64,000 nucleotides of DNA. It comes from Isoetes taiwanensis (lineage: Eukaryota; Streptophyta; Lycopodiopsida; Isoetales; Isoetaceae). The position numbers and the translations under genes were made by a program. Below the pieces are notes generated by a model. The model was given only the letters and a program-made list of their open reading frames with translations, ran no database searches and was not told the origin of the DNA. Below, one piece after another: positions 1 through 11,185 of the stretch; positions within the stretch are counted from its first letter, which is position 1, and each line of letters starts with the position of its first letter. Location: the NCBI GenBank assembly GCA_021234155.1, contig JAJEKV010000052.1, forward strand, positions 6,293,857 through 6,357,856, in the 5' to 3' direction.

Positions 1-3000
1 GCTTGCCATATAAAAAAACAGCTTGCTTTGCCGCCAATCGTATTCTTTGACCACCTAAATTTCCTCAAATATGTTTTGAAGCTTGCTCTTTGTGTTGTAA
101 ACAACCCGCAAAGCTTCCGCTTCTAACCTGGTTTGTTGCGCATCGCCATTTGCGTAAGACCATTTGCCACTTGAAGAGCTTGAATCCACTGGCGTTGTGC
201 ATTTGATTAGGAGAATCATGGTGTGCATTTGATCAGAGAGAAGCATAGGCGTACCGCGGCAAAGACTGATGATGATAGCGAGAAAGATTTTAAGTCAAGT
301 CCCAAGATTACTTAAACAAACAAACTTTTCTCAAGCGCTCCCAAGAATTGAAGATAAGCTCCCAAGAATTGAAGACAAATGTTTGCAATAACAAAAGGTG
401 GATTAGGCACCATTGCGCCAAGTCCAATGAAGCCTACTTTAGAATGGGCCATGTTGATTCACCTATGCGCAGTCAAAGAATGTCATTCACACAATAAATT
501 CACACTTGGGCACTTTGGATTCACACAATAAGATGTACTTGTTCCTTAGTCGCCAAACCGTATTCCATTGACATGTAACCTCTGAAGATAGTTAACAATC
601 CAGATGGGTCATTACGACGGCAGCCATGACATACCGTGATTTGCAAAGGACGGAGGGAACTAAGGGGAGCAACAACAGAGAACAATGCCGGATTCGATAC
701 CTAAAAGATTTGAACAAAGCCATTTGGAGGGGATCCCATGGATTTAAGGGGTGTTGGCCTTCCAAGCCTATAACATGCCCTCCATTGGAAGAGGGATGCA
801 CCAATTTCGGATAAAAAAAAGCTCAAGAAACATTCCAAGAGGGAAATCGAAGGCCATGCATTAATTACCTTTTACTTTTGGAACCTAAGCTGCTCCATTC
901 GCGACCCTCTCAAAGCACAAAGAACAAACAAGCAGATTTGGTCTTGTAATACAAGGATCTAAGGACCATCGTTTGAATGGGTTAACCAAGGTCGCACTTT
1001 TTCTTCCATCTTCCAAACAGTCAAATCCTCAAGATTGCTTGTGTAAACCCGCTTTTTACAAGAAGCTGAAAATCGGGTTGGTTGTAGACTCGTCATAAGA
1101 AGTAAGAACCCTAAAACATTATTGCAAGAAGGCTGCATGCCCGCCTAAAGGAAAAATAGGGTGTTCGGGCACTGCGGCCGGTGTGCGGTTCTTTTCCTCG
1201 AGACGTCGGGATCTTCGAAAAGAATCCAATAATTTCCCAACACATAACCCTAAAATGGGTTGTCTCGAGGCTTGCATGTCGAAAGCGTAATATGATATAC
1301 TACAAGAAAATATATAATATATTAAGAAATATATGACATATCGCCTAAAAACCATTGGAATTAGGCATCAAAATTAGTTTAAGCGTATGCGCACTCTAGA
1401 TATACTAATCAGTATGCCTCATCAATTACATCCATGAAATCATATAAAAACCTTAGGAAAAAACGTACAAAAATACAAAAGAAACCCCCTGTTATAATGC
1501 TACATATTCACCTTGTGTGTCACTATTCCACTCAGATTGCCACTGCGCACTAACGGCAGATTTTTCACCACGCCATCACGGGGACGGTTATGCCAAGTAA
1601 GCAAGGCCAACCAAGTTTGAAGTACAACCTTGGTCTTTTATGGGGTGGCGTGGCAATGTTTGGGCGAGTGGCAAAATATAGATTATGTAGACATGATGAC
1701 TAAGCATTTTTAAGAAATAGGACAATGTTTAACATTTTATAAAGGAAGTTGCAGGGGAATTTAGGGGCACTAAGAAAAACCTACTTATCTCACTAAAAAA
1801 AAATCGTTTTCAAAAAATTAGCCTAGTTATTTTCTATTTAAAGTGCATAAAATGCTTGGTAATCATGTGATATGCCACACCATCCAAAGAAACGCCATGT
1901 CACCATGGAGAAATATGTTTTTTATTAAGATGCCAAATTGTCTATGCACATTTTTCATTTTCCCACCCCTTTACATTTTGCCACCTCACCACTCATTTTT
2001 GCCACCTCATCATAATTGCCATGTCATCTCCCATAATTTTTGCGTATAGTCAGTTTCTCAAACAAGAAAAAAAAGTTTGTTTGGTCTTCTTTTATGCCAA
2101 ATCATCATTTTTAGTGTCGTATCATTGCCATATCACCTTGTGTGCCACATTTCCATCCTGCATTGCGACTTGGCCTAACAAAGCATGGTTTGATCACAAT
2201 CTGCGAAAACCTAAGGCAGCGCAAATTTGACCAGGATTTGGCATCATGTCATCACGTGGGGCCCAGGGTGGAGGAGGCATTAGCATATGACCTTGTGCGT
2301 AGCCGGGAAAGGCTGCCTTGAGAACTTCTTTGTGGTCCGTCTTCAGTATAACCTCTCCTTTCTTGTGAGTCTATTGCAGCGCAAAGTCCTAATCTTGTTC
2401 GCCATAGAGAACATTGCCAACTCACCTATGTAATCATTTATCTTCATTCTAGAAGTCCTAATGCTTCTATTCTCAATTCAATCTAAGTCCAAAGTCTAAT
2501 GTCTAGTCAAGATCAACTCTAAGTAGAATGATCCCAAACAATATCTTGCTACTGCAAAAGTTTTACAGAACATTTTTGGATGATTTTTGATATTACTATC
2601 AGAGAAAAGTCGTAGGAACATGTGGGAAAACATTATTGTTTGGGATTATTCTGAATGGCCGATAGATTCGAACTCCATTTTTTCAGTTGCCATGGCTCGG
2701 CATGTTTAGAGTCGGTGCTCAAAGCAACTATTTATTTGAAACATCTTTATTTCATGTTAAAATTGCACAAGCTTCTCTTGCATATATCCGACATAAAATG
2801 GTGGTTTGTGCATTTAGCTTATGATCCTTCAATTTATTTCTAACCTATTATGGCTGGTGAAAAAACTTGTTGTCATGTAGGCATTCGAGTGATGGGACCT
2901 ATTTTGCCCTCAAATATATTTGTTTTATATATAGACCAGTTCTTCATCTACAGAAGCACCAATGGATGTAGAACCGGTGCCGATTATGGTCATCAACCTA

Positions 3001-3203
3001 TCCACCTCCTTTATCTGATCAAACATAAGCCTATTGCACTTGTGCACAAGATTGCTAAAGTGCACATATAAGGTCCACAATAGTATGACGTAATAAGTCT
3101 AGACCATAGAGGTGAAACAAATCCAAAAATATGCTAGTACATTGGACACTTGCATCTCGTGCAACATTAGGCACCCCATCATGTAATTGTTGAATCCTTC
3201 GAT
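1..3203. other. No supported gene; gene-poor left edge
   Basis: No open frame in this stretch exceeds about 80 codons and none shows a recognisable motif. The only structure I see is local duplication (337-378, listed separately), two copies of a short TTCACACAATAA string near 490-530, and a CA-rich, CCAC/CCATGTCA-rich stretch around 1500-2280. The base composition and lack of frames are typical of old repeat-derived intergenic plant DNA. Confidence 0.6.
337..378. repeat. 21-bp tandem duplication
   Basis: Two adjacent 21-base units (337-357 and 358-378) beginning GCTCCCAAGAATTGAAGA differ at one base. This is a simple slippage-type or replication duplication; no function is suggested. Confidence 0.9.
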
Positions 3204-3352
3204 CCAAACTTGCCCCATTACAGTGGCTCGTAACAAGCTGGACATCGTGCGATCGGGCATGCTAGAAGCCACAGAATGATAATTCGACTGCGTGGTTGCA
3301 TCCAAATCGCCAAGGCTATTCTATAACACATGTTTGAAAAGTAGAGGATTGT
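3204..3352 (+). repeat. Dispersed repeat, copy 1 (pairs with 3867-4009)
   Basis: The segment starts CCAAACTTGCCCC and runs through GGACATCGTG, a CATCCAAA block and CACATGTTTGA. The same blocks recur in the same order and orientation at 3867-4009, about 663 bp downstream, with many small differences. The family is not recognised. A direct pair this close may be two LTR fragments or two tandem units of a longer repeat. Confidence 0.8.
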
Positions 3353-3866
3353 TTAACTTTCCGGATTGCCAAGTACATGCTATCTTTACACTATAGTACT
3401 AGGCTAGGAGCACGTCGAGCAAAAGGTTGACTAGTTGCCTATAGCAAATCGAGTTTGGCTCTGTTGATAGCTGGTTCCCAGTGTAAATTGAATGTTTGAA
3501 CTCACGCACAAAGGTAAAACCCCATTTTGAGCTCAGTGAAGTGGTTGAATTAGGGGAATATGCCATCTTCCTGTACGTAATGAAAGGGGAAAATTTGGGC
3601 GCTATAACATCCGCAGGTGGTGGATGCCCATTTTTTTTTTTTTGGGACGTTTCATGGAACATGAACTACCATTTCAATGGTAGCATAACAGATGGATCTG
3701 CTTTTAATGCCTCGATACTTAAATCCTACTAAGTCTACGTATGGTTTAGGTTTTGGTAGCCTTCCCTACATCCGGGTGGTGGAGAGCTTATGTGCGGTGT
3801 TCCCTCGCCGGGTTTTGAAGAGAGACTTGAAGAGGGAGAACAAAACCCTTTCCTAGACACTAGGCT
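3353..3866. other. Spacer between the two dispersed-repeat copies
   Basis: Two overlapping frames occur on opposite strands here (3399-3662 minus, 3496-3732 plus); neither has a motif, and at least one must be a shadow. A 12-base T run lies near 3631-3642. If the flanking direct repeats belong to one element, this would be its interior, but nothing coding supports that. Confidence 0.4.
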
Positions 3867-4009
3867 CCAAACTTGCCCCCTGTTCGCGATGGCTCAGAAC
3901 AAGTTGGACATCGTGTGATCGTGCATGCGGATGGCGTAAAATGACTGTTTATGGAATCGCATCCAAAATTCCAAAGTTATCCTAGACCACATGTTTGAGA
4001 AGTAGACGA
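3867..4009 (+). repeat. Dispersed repeat, copy 2 (pairs with 3204-3352)
   Basis: This is the second direct copy of the repeat beginning CCAAACTTGCCCC. It ends in CACATGTTTGAGAAGTAGA, matching the end of copy 1. It abuts the AT-rich tandem array that begins at about 4013. Confidence 0.8.
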
Positions 4010-4012
4010 TAA

Positions 4013-4860
4013 AACACATTTTCTAAACTATTGATGAATTAAAAAACATTATACGACAGAATTCATGTAATTAAACATGATATAAATGAGCAATAATTTT
4101 GCTAAATCAATGTACACTTAAAACAATCTTACAAGCTAATGATGATATCTAAAAACCGTGTGAAATTTTGAATTAGTACAAAAACATGATATGAGCCACT
4201 ACCGTTTTGCAAAATTATTATATGCACAAAACACATATTCAAACTATTGTATGGTTGTAGAATTTATGTAATTGAACATAATATGAACTAGCAATGATCT
4301 TGTTAAATCAATATACACTTTAAAACAAATTTTACAAACTAATGATGGATTCGAGAAACTAGTGAAAATTTCAATTAGTACAAAATATGATATGAACCAC
4401 TATTGGATTTGTAAAATCAATATATGCATAAAATACATCTTTTAAACTATTGATGATTCTAAAAAACTATTGTATGATCAAAGAATTCATGTAATTAAAC
4501 ATGATATGAACTAGCAATGATTTTGCTAAATCAATGTACACTTAAAAACAATCTTACAAATCAATGATGATTTCTAGAAACTAGGTGTGAAATTTTTGAA
4601 TTAGTACAAAAAATATGATATGAACCATCGTTGGTTTTGTAAAAATCAATATATCCATAAAACACATCTTTTTAAACTATTGACGATTCCAAAAACTATT
4701 GCACGATTAAAGAATTCATGTAATTAAACACGATATGAACTAGCAATGATTTTGCTAATCAAATCAATGTACACTTAAAACCACCTTACAAACTAATGAT
4801 GATTTTCAAAAAAACTAGTGCAAAATTTTAAATTAGTACACAAAAACATTATATGAAACT
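4013..4860 (+). repeat. AT-rich satellite-like tandem array, about four units of 200-230 bp
   Basis: Four successive units share the order AAACACAT...AAACTATTG, then GAATTCATGTAATTAAACA, then CAATGTACACTTAAAA, then GAATTAGTAC. The GAATTCATGTAA anchor falls at 4059, 4260 (one variant base), 4483 and 4712, giving periods of about 201, 223 and 229 bases. The units are strongly AT-rich and differ by scattered substitutions and small indels. No open frame or TIR is seen. The array stops about 125 bases before the truncated LTR at 4987. It is either a minor satellite or internal tandem repeats of a transposon. Confidence 0.9.
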
Positions 4861-4986
4861 ATTATTGATCGGTATAACCGTGAAGGGCACATGGTTTTTT
4901 TACATTATAAATTGTTGTATAAAAACCACATATACCGGTTTTCATGCTAATTTTTACAAGTTCATTTTGGGGGGCCTTGTGTCCCC
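4861..4986. other. Junction between satellite and LTR-like copy A
   Basis: Short AT-rich stretch ending in a GGGGGG run near 4969-4974. It shares nothing with the sequence immediately upstream of the matching position in the right LTR copy, so the homology break at 4987 is sharp. Confidence 0.5.
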
Positions 4987-5967
4987 AGATTGACTCTAAC
5001 CAAAGAACCTTAACTCTATGAATTAGATTAGTTCTTATTACTTATGCTGATATGATGGATCTGGATGTATTCAGACTCCATTGTATTGGGAAGGGGGGTA
5101 GAGACTTAAAGCTTAGTAGATGATGCCCTAGGCTGGGGTCCCTCTTAGTGCATTATTAGAATTCGCTGCGGTATTGTGAGCCCACCTGGTTGTGGGTGAA
5201 GGGGCGACCGGGCTTAGAACGCAGGTTCGTGTTCTACCTTTGACCGATCCTCCGTGTGTAATGGGCTCCACCTGTGGATCGTGAGGACTAGGTCTAATGG
5301 CTTGCCACCGAAAGTGTGGGTAAGGCATTGGCCTTCGACCCGTGGGTGGAGTTCACCTTCCGCTGGGTTAAGTCGAATAATGGCAAAGGGCCCTCTAGTC
5401 ACCTTGGGTCGCAAGATGTAGATCTCCTCGAGGGAGTGATCCCCACCGCCCCATCTGACCGTGGAGATGTAACTCCAGAATAGCCCCTTTGGCTGGTGCA
5501 ACTGGCTGGCTACAGTCCCAACACTTTTCAACCTACCTCGCAGAAGTGTAAAAAAGGAGGGGCTGGATGGAGTGGGACAACCCTAAGCCATGTTCTTATG
5601 CCCTCAATCCATTGTCATGATTCCGTCCCCCGCGAATGAATCCTCCGAGACCCAAGCTTGTCACCATCCCCTGAGTCCGAGCCTTGGGTAGAACTTCCTT
5701 TCAGATTTTGCTGATCTTTGTCTATGTAGATGCTGATGCCATCCTTCCTCGTGGATATATGATGTTATGTTACCATGTGTATGTTTACGCCAGCCTAGGT
5801 AGGCTCCAGGAGATTCCGGTAAAATGACTCTCTACTCTTCCCACCGCGGGACCCGTGACGGTCACGTGCTGATATGTGGGAGGGCCTCAGATCAAAGATG
5901 GAGCTGGTAATGGGGATGAATCCTATTTGTATAATGCGGGCATCGTATATGAGTAGGGGACGTCACA
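4987..5967 (+). repeat. LTR-like copy A (5'-truncated left LTR)
   Basis: Homologous over its full length to 17167-18144. Long shared blocks include GAATTAGATTAGTTCTTA, GGGAAGGGGGGTAGAGAC and CCCAACACTTTTCAACCTA. It ends GGGGACGTCACA at 5967. Compared with the right copy it lacks the first roughly 0.5 kb (16662-17166); in its place lies the satellite junction. Differences between the copies are mostly small indels near CG or CNG spots. Confidence 0.75.
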
Positions 5968-5980
5968 GCGGTATGAAAGC
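5968..5980 (+). promoter_or_regulatory. Primer-binding-site-like sequence
   Basis: Directly after the CACA end of the left copy the sequence reads GCGGTATGAAAGC. Allowing two changes its GGTAT.A.AGC core matches the TGGTATCAGAGC primer site used with initiator-Met tRNA by many plant LTR retrotransposons. Its position, immediately 3' of the LTR end, is what makes the call; the sequence alone would be weak. Confidence 0.5.
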
Positions 5981-8900
5981 AATGTTCTTGGGGACCGAGC
6001 AAAGCACCGGGCTATGCTCCCAGAGTACTAACTTGATAGGATCCCAAACCAAAAAAGTGGGGAAATTTTTCTCATTTTTTTTAGTATGTGCTAAGCTAGT
6101 AAATGCTTATGAACTGAATATAATAAGACTAAAATAGTGAGAGCCAAAACCTCCTCGTGCAAGCGTGGTCTCACACGCCACGGGTCAAAAGAACTGAACT
6201 TTAGTTTTTGGGCGTATGCTTACTGGGTGAGACATCGAGCCAAAACTTTTTAAAACTTAATGAATTTCACAAAAGTAATATGATAAGGCGAAGTTCTAAG
6301 GTAAGAATTAGTTAGAATAGTATGTTTAAATCACTTAAATTAGAAGTTAATGTCCTCAACGGGCACACGCTACCGGGTTAAAACAACCGAACTTCAATTT
6401 TTGAGCAGGCGCCAATTGCGGAGACATTGATCCTAAAACATCTTCAAAAGTGATAACTTTCAAAAAAGTAATGAAATATGGTAACCGAATTTTAAGCTAG
6501 GAATTAGCTAGATTAGTCTAGCTTTTCAATCTATTTGAACCTCATCTTAAAAGGATTCCTACAAAGAGTGTGAATTGAACCTCCCACCTGGTGGTAGGTT
6601 AAACCCCCCAAACCCCCGTACAACCACTAAGGGCGGCATCGCTTATGTTTAAAATATGATTCTTAATTAGATTTAAGCTTTAATAATGTTAGATAATATT
6701 AATGGCCAAGCCTAGACTTAGAACCATGAGGTTAGAAAGGTCTACATTAAGCCATGTAATAGGATAATAAGTGTTTTAGCCCATCCAAAGTGGGGTAGCT
6801 TGTAATTTGACCCGGCACTGGCCATCTATAACAGACCTAGGACCCCCCAAATTTATAGACTGCTTAGAAATTTGCCCAGATTTCGCGATTTAGGACGTTT
6901 ATTTTCCGGGACGACATGGCGCACTAAACAGGCCGCCGACTTCAACGACATAAGGCGTAAACAGCCTGAGGCCAAGGAGGTCGGCGAAACAAGGAGTGAA
7001 GGGCAAAGGCATGGAGGATCGCCGGAGACGAAAAAGACCCCGAACATCAAGGTAGTTATTAAGGAACGCCAGCCAACCAGCTAAGTATGAGTAGGAATCC
7101 TGTGGATCAACTTTAAAGCACTAGAAAGAAGAGGACATTGATCTCGGATTCAAGGGATGAAGAGAGCCAAGAAGCATACGCAGCAGATGGGATGAGATAC
7201 AAGAAGAGTGAGAGGGCAGAACCAGAGCCGGAGGCCAAGGCTCAAGAAGCCAGAGCGTAAGCGGGTCCAACATTTTGAAGACTCAATGTACCGCATACCT
7301 GGCGTAAGAGGGTGACACTCACGAAGGAAGGACATGCAGCTTTGCCACCGTGCATCAAGGGGAGATATCCACAGAAAAATTTTGTAAATGATGGAAAATT
7401 TTGTTAGTATAAAGAGTTTTGACTAAGTAACGGTGTAATCTTACTTAATTAGGGGTGAGTTAGCAGCATCAGCTTTTTGTTTTAGTAAAATAAGGACATC
7501 TCTAGAGCAATTAGTGTCTTCGACACGTCACCGGGTCTAAAAACAAACCCGCTTTTGAACGAGGCTAACGGTGAGACCTTCATACCTGTGACCATGTCCA
7601 AACTAGACCAAACATTCCAAATTGACCACGCAAGGGGTCCATTCTCCCCGTTTAACTCGATGAGCCTAGCATGATTAGATCCTTAGATCACCCAAATTGG
7701 ACAAGTTTTGACCAAAATGGGGAAGTTATTTCACACACGCTACCATGAGCAAAAACAAAACTTCAGCTTTTGATCCGACGCAATGTGTGAGACCTCCAAA
7801 CTTTGAACCTCCATAACTTGAGCTTACAGAGCTCCAAATCACCAAATTTGTTGTAATAGGACCAAGTAGGACACCCTAGGAATCCATTTATGACCTCAAA
7901 TTAGGCTAGAGATGTCAAAACCTAGCTCAAAATGACCAAAATTGCTCAAACCCTTGAATTGTTTTTCCAAACTGTGGGTTTGTTTGTAAATAGAAGCATA
8001 CCCCATTAGTAGCTCGCAAGTATTGATCTCGCAAAGTTGATGCTTTACTCCTAGATAGAAGTGCCCAAGAACACCCCTTTGTTATAGTCATCTAGACCTC
8101 GAGATAGCAACCCAAGTCCAACTCCGGCCGTACATCACATCTCAAGCCATGCCAAAGGCATAAACCTTGACCTAACTGGTGTCCTTCTAATAGAGTTTGA
8201 CTTATATAGCCTACACCTTGACACTCCATATTGCCTGTGGTACCTAGAAAGGAGCTAGAGTCTAGAGCCAAGTCACCCCATGTAGAGATTGGACTCCCCA
8301 AACCAACTTTGCTGGGACCTTAGAGTATGCCTCAAACATCATGGAGGTCTTTAAAACAACCCTCATGTCATGCTATACCACACGTCCTAATGTCCATAGA
8401 CTTGGAGATTATAGATATGTCTCCAAGAATGTCGCCTTGAGCCATCTTGCTTGCTTATAGAGCCCAAAATGTTGTAGGAGAGCCCTTCAAGTAGACCCTT
8501 AGACTCTAGAATATATGAGCTGCTTTTAAGAAGACTCAGGGCCAGAGCTAGAAGAGCTTAGAGGCGCAACTCCTTGAAGACATCAAGGTCCCAAACCATG
8601 TACGCACAGATAAGGAGAGGAGACCAAAAGGCGTAACCCAAGAGAGGAAAGATCACCACGACCTTGCAGCCCAGCTCAAGCTTAAATGTCATGAAACGCC
8701 GCCAAGGGGTGAGAGACTCGAATGGATGGGACCCAAGGGACGGAGGAGACGACCTAGCCAAAGGGTGTACAAATCACTTGCAAAGGCTTACCCGCAATGA
8801 GCAAACTCTGAGTGGCGCAATGGAGATGACCACACTTCCAAGCAATGTGAGAAGCACCTCGGAATGAAGCAAAGCCCAAGCAATGTGAGTCGACTCGGGA

Positions 8901-10813
8901 ATTCAACCCCGCTGAGGAATGATAATGCCACGCCTCCCACAAGATCTGTGATTTGAAGACATTCAAGAATGCCCGACTACAACAAATAGGGTGATCCTAC
9001 TCGTTTATCAACAAGACCGCACATCTAAGAACCCCAAGACCCACAACGCATGTAGGGACGCTGAGCTGCCACCGTGATTCTCTAATTCGACATACATTAT
9101 TATGAGCAAAGATTCAAGGAATCCTGAGTCAAACCGTAACGAATGGAGATGCAGCCAAAACCAAGAATCAAATGCGATAGGAGGAGGGGAACCCTAAAGG
9201 AGTAGAAAACATTTAAGTAGATCTTCTTAGTTGTTTTGGAAAAGTGGATGAATTAAATCCCAATGTAAATGCGATATGTCTATTGTATATCTAAAGGGTG
9301 TTTACATATATAGTGGAGAAATATGAGTTTAGAGTCATGTTTCTGGATTTAGCTTTAGATCAGGAAGCTCCTTCACTCGGATTCACTACCAAATGAGGAA
9401 GCAAGGAAGCACAACCATAGCCCAAGGTCAAAATGGAAGAGCAAGTACGAGGGAGAAACCACCAGAGGCCAAGCAACCTTCGACTCCAAACACTTCCTGG
9501 TGCCCCTCAGTAGAAGACCGTCAGTTCATCCAATGTCGAATAAGAGACAACACCGCCATGTCAAGATCATCAGCTTGCACTGTGACATCGCTGTGGTGCA
9601 ACACTACCTTCTTGTGGCAGCGGCAACACTTGATGAACTTATGACACGAGTGGCCCCAACAATAGAAGGAGGAACCAATTCACATCAACGAGCCAACTAA
9701 GAAGGCAATATTCGACGCAACCATAATTCCACCTTGTGGTAATAAAAGGTGATGCGCTTATGACATGTATTAGATGGAGAGGCACTTACGAAAGGCAATC
9801 GCTGACGAGGAGATATGCCTTCAACAACTCAGGGTGATGGCTTCGCCGATACTCCTACCAAGAATTAGAAGAAAAGAAGCCGCATCGATCTCCGACATGT
9901 GGGACATCAAACGCCAAGGTAGAATCAAGCACCTTAACAACAAGGATAGTAAAGCGGCACCTTCGCAAAAGAGAGTTCAAGATAATAGCGGACTATTCAA
10001 CGACAAGAGTATATATTCTCCAAGGTGTACTTTTTCAACTCATGGGTCAAGCCGCGCAAGATATAAGGATCCATCATCTCGACAATATAGCCAGAGGGGA
10101 GGAGAGCTATGATGCCTTACTTACCAGAGAGACCGACATGCATAGAGGGACAAAGGTCAGGAACGAAAAAGTCGGAAAAGTGCTAGCAACCGACTTCTTC
10201 CACGAGCCCCCTAGAGGCAATCGTGAGGATCAAAACCGACGAAAGCAATAGCCTCCAGGAAGGTACCTCAAGACAAGAAGACGATAGCACTGGAACATGA
10301 CAACGCCCAAGCCATGTGATCGAGGGGATCAAACAAGGAAGTTTGAAGCTCTGGATGGAAAAGCAACTAGGCGAGGCGAGCCGAGGACTTGCACCTGGGA
10401 CTTCAGATGGGGACTTGCATGCAACTTGGTGAATCCAAGGATGGACGATTCAAAGAACAATCATAGAAGAGAACAACCCGTGAGGAGTATAGCCAAAGGA
10501 ATCAAGACAACCTCAAGAGACGCTTCAAATAGCCTCTTCAAGTATCATGAAGGGGGAACAATTCCGAGAACGTAATCGAAGTGACCGGAATGTTGAAGCA
10601 TCAATGACCAGCACACCTTTAGTTAGAATGATGCAAAGCATGTTGTGCCATAGCCGACAAACACGGAGGGCCCAGGTATATCAACAATTACCCTTGAGTA
10701 CGAGCCAACGCATAAATAGGAGGATATAGATCACAACACCATTGCACCCGGGAGGAACACCGATGACATTGCCAAGGAAGGGCGGTAACTCAAGGGAGGC
10801 AACAAGGGGGACC
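5981..10813. other. Left part of the putative LTR-element interior; no readable polyprotein
   Basis: If the flanking LTR assignment is right, gag-pol should start here. Instead the longest plus-strand frames are short (for example 6872-7084 and 9774-10112, the latter 112 residues, rich in K, R and E) and show no CCHC knuckle, aspartic protease, RT or integrase motif. Around 8500-10730 the composition is richer in GA and coding-like, with frames broken every 60-110 codons, which would suit a decayed gag or an unrelated noncoding filler. Four copies of a short motif occur between 6170 and 7796 (listed separately). Confidence 0.4.
6170..7796 (+). repeat. Four copies of a 60-70 bp interspersed motif
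   Basis: Copies lie at 6170-6240, 6361-6430, 7520-7580 and 7731-7796. Each runs roughly CACACGCTACCGGGTTAAAA, an AAC.GAACTTCA.TTTTTGA block, a GGCGC or GACGC spot and GTGAGACNTC, all on the plus strand. They occur as two pairs spaced about 190-215 bases, with the pairs 1.2 kb apart, as if a roughly 200-bp tandem had been split. Family not recognised. Confidence 0.7.
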
Positions 10814-10818
10814 TAATT
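10814..10818 (+). repeat. Target-site duplication, left (CTAAT)
   Basis: CTAAT directly precedes the TG of the 5' LTR and is repeated exactly after the CA of the 3' LTR (13504-13508). Five bases is the usual duplication length for LTR retrotransposons. Confidence 0.9.
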
Positions 10819-11161
10819 GTTAACCACCTAGTGGTTAACATTGTGCATGCACATGTTAGGGCATGCACACGTTAGGTGTCAAGCAGGTGCATCGACACTT
10901 GCATGATTAGGTTAACATAAGTGTAGGGCTTAGATTAGTTAGATGTACGGCTTAGATTTGCGGTCTACACTATATTAGACCGGAGCCTCTTCAGATCAGG
11001 TTTGATCTCATATTTGGAGAGCCTCATTTGGCCACGTTCCTCTTCATTCTTTGTGCATATTTCCTTGTCTTGTTCTTATTTTGTGATCAAGGAGCATGGC
11101 AGCCTTGTAGCATCCGTAGTCATGGATCAGCCGGGCCAGGTGTATGCCAAGAATCCAAACA
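10819..11161 (+). repeat. 5' LTR of the nested element
   Basis: Starts TGTTAACC and ends CCAAACA. It pairs with 13160-13503. A 56-base block (11034-11089) is identical between the two LTRs, while other parts carry clusters of 1-5 base indels, mostly around CG, CCGG or CAGG spots. Its first 22 bases hold a near-terminal hairpin (listed separately). No clear TATA box is seen. Confidence 0.92.
10820..10840. repeat. Hairpin-forming inverted repeat at the LTR edge
   Basis: GTTAACCAC and its exact reverse complement GTGGTTAAC are separated by only CTA. The same structure is conserved without change at 13161-13181 in the 3' LTR, although neighbouring bases have diverged. Confidence 0.9.
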
Positions 11162-11171
11162 TTATACCAAG

Positions 11172-11185
11172 TGGCGCCGGGTTCG
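11172..11185 (+). promoter_or_regulatory. Primer-binding-site-like sequence of the nested element
   Basis: TGGCGCCGGGTTCG begins 10 bases after the CA end of the 5' LTR. TGGCGCC is a known start of plant LTR-element primer sites; the tRNA cannot be assigned with confidence. The 10-base gap is longer than the usual few bases. Confidence 0.7.
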
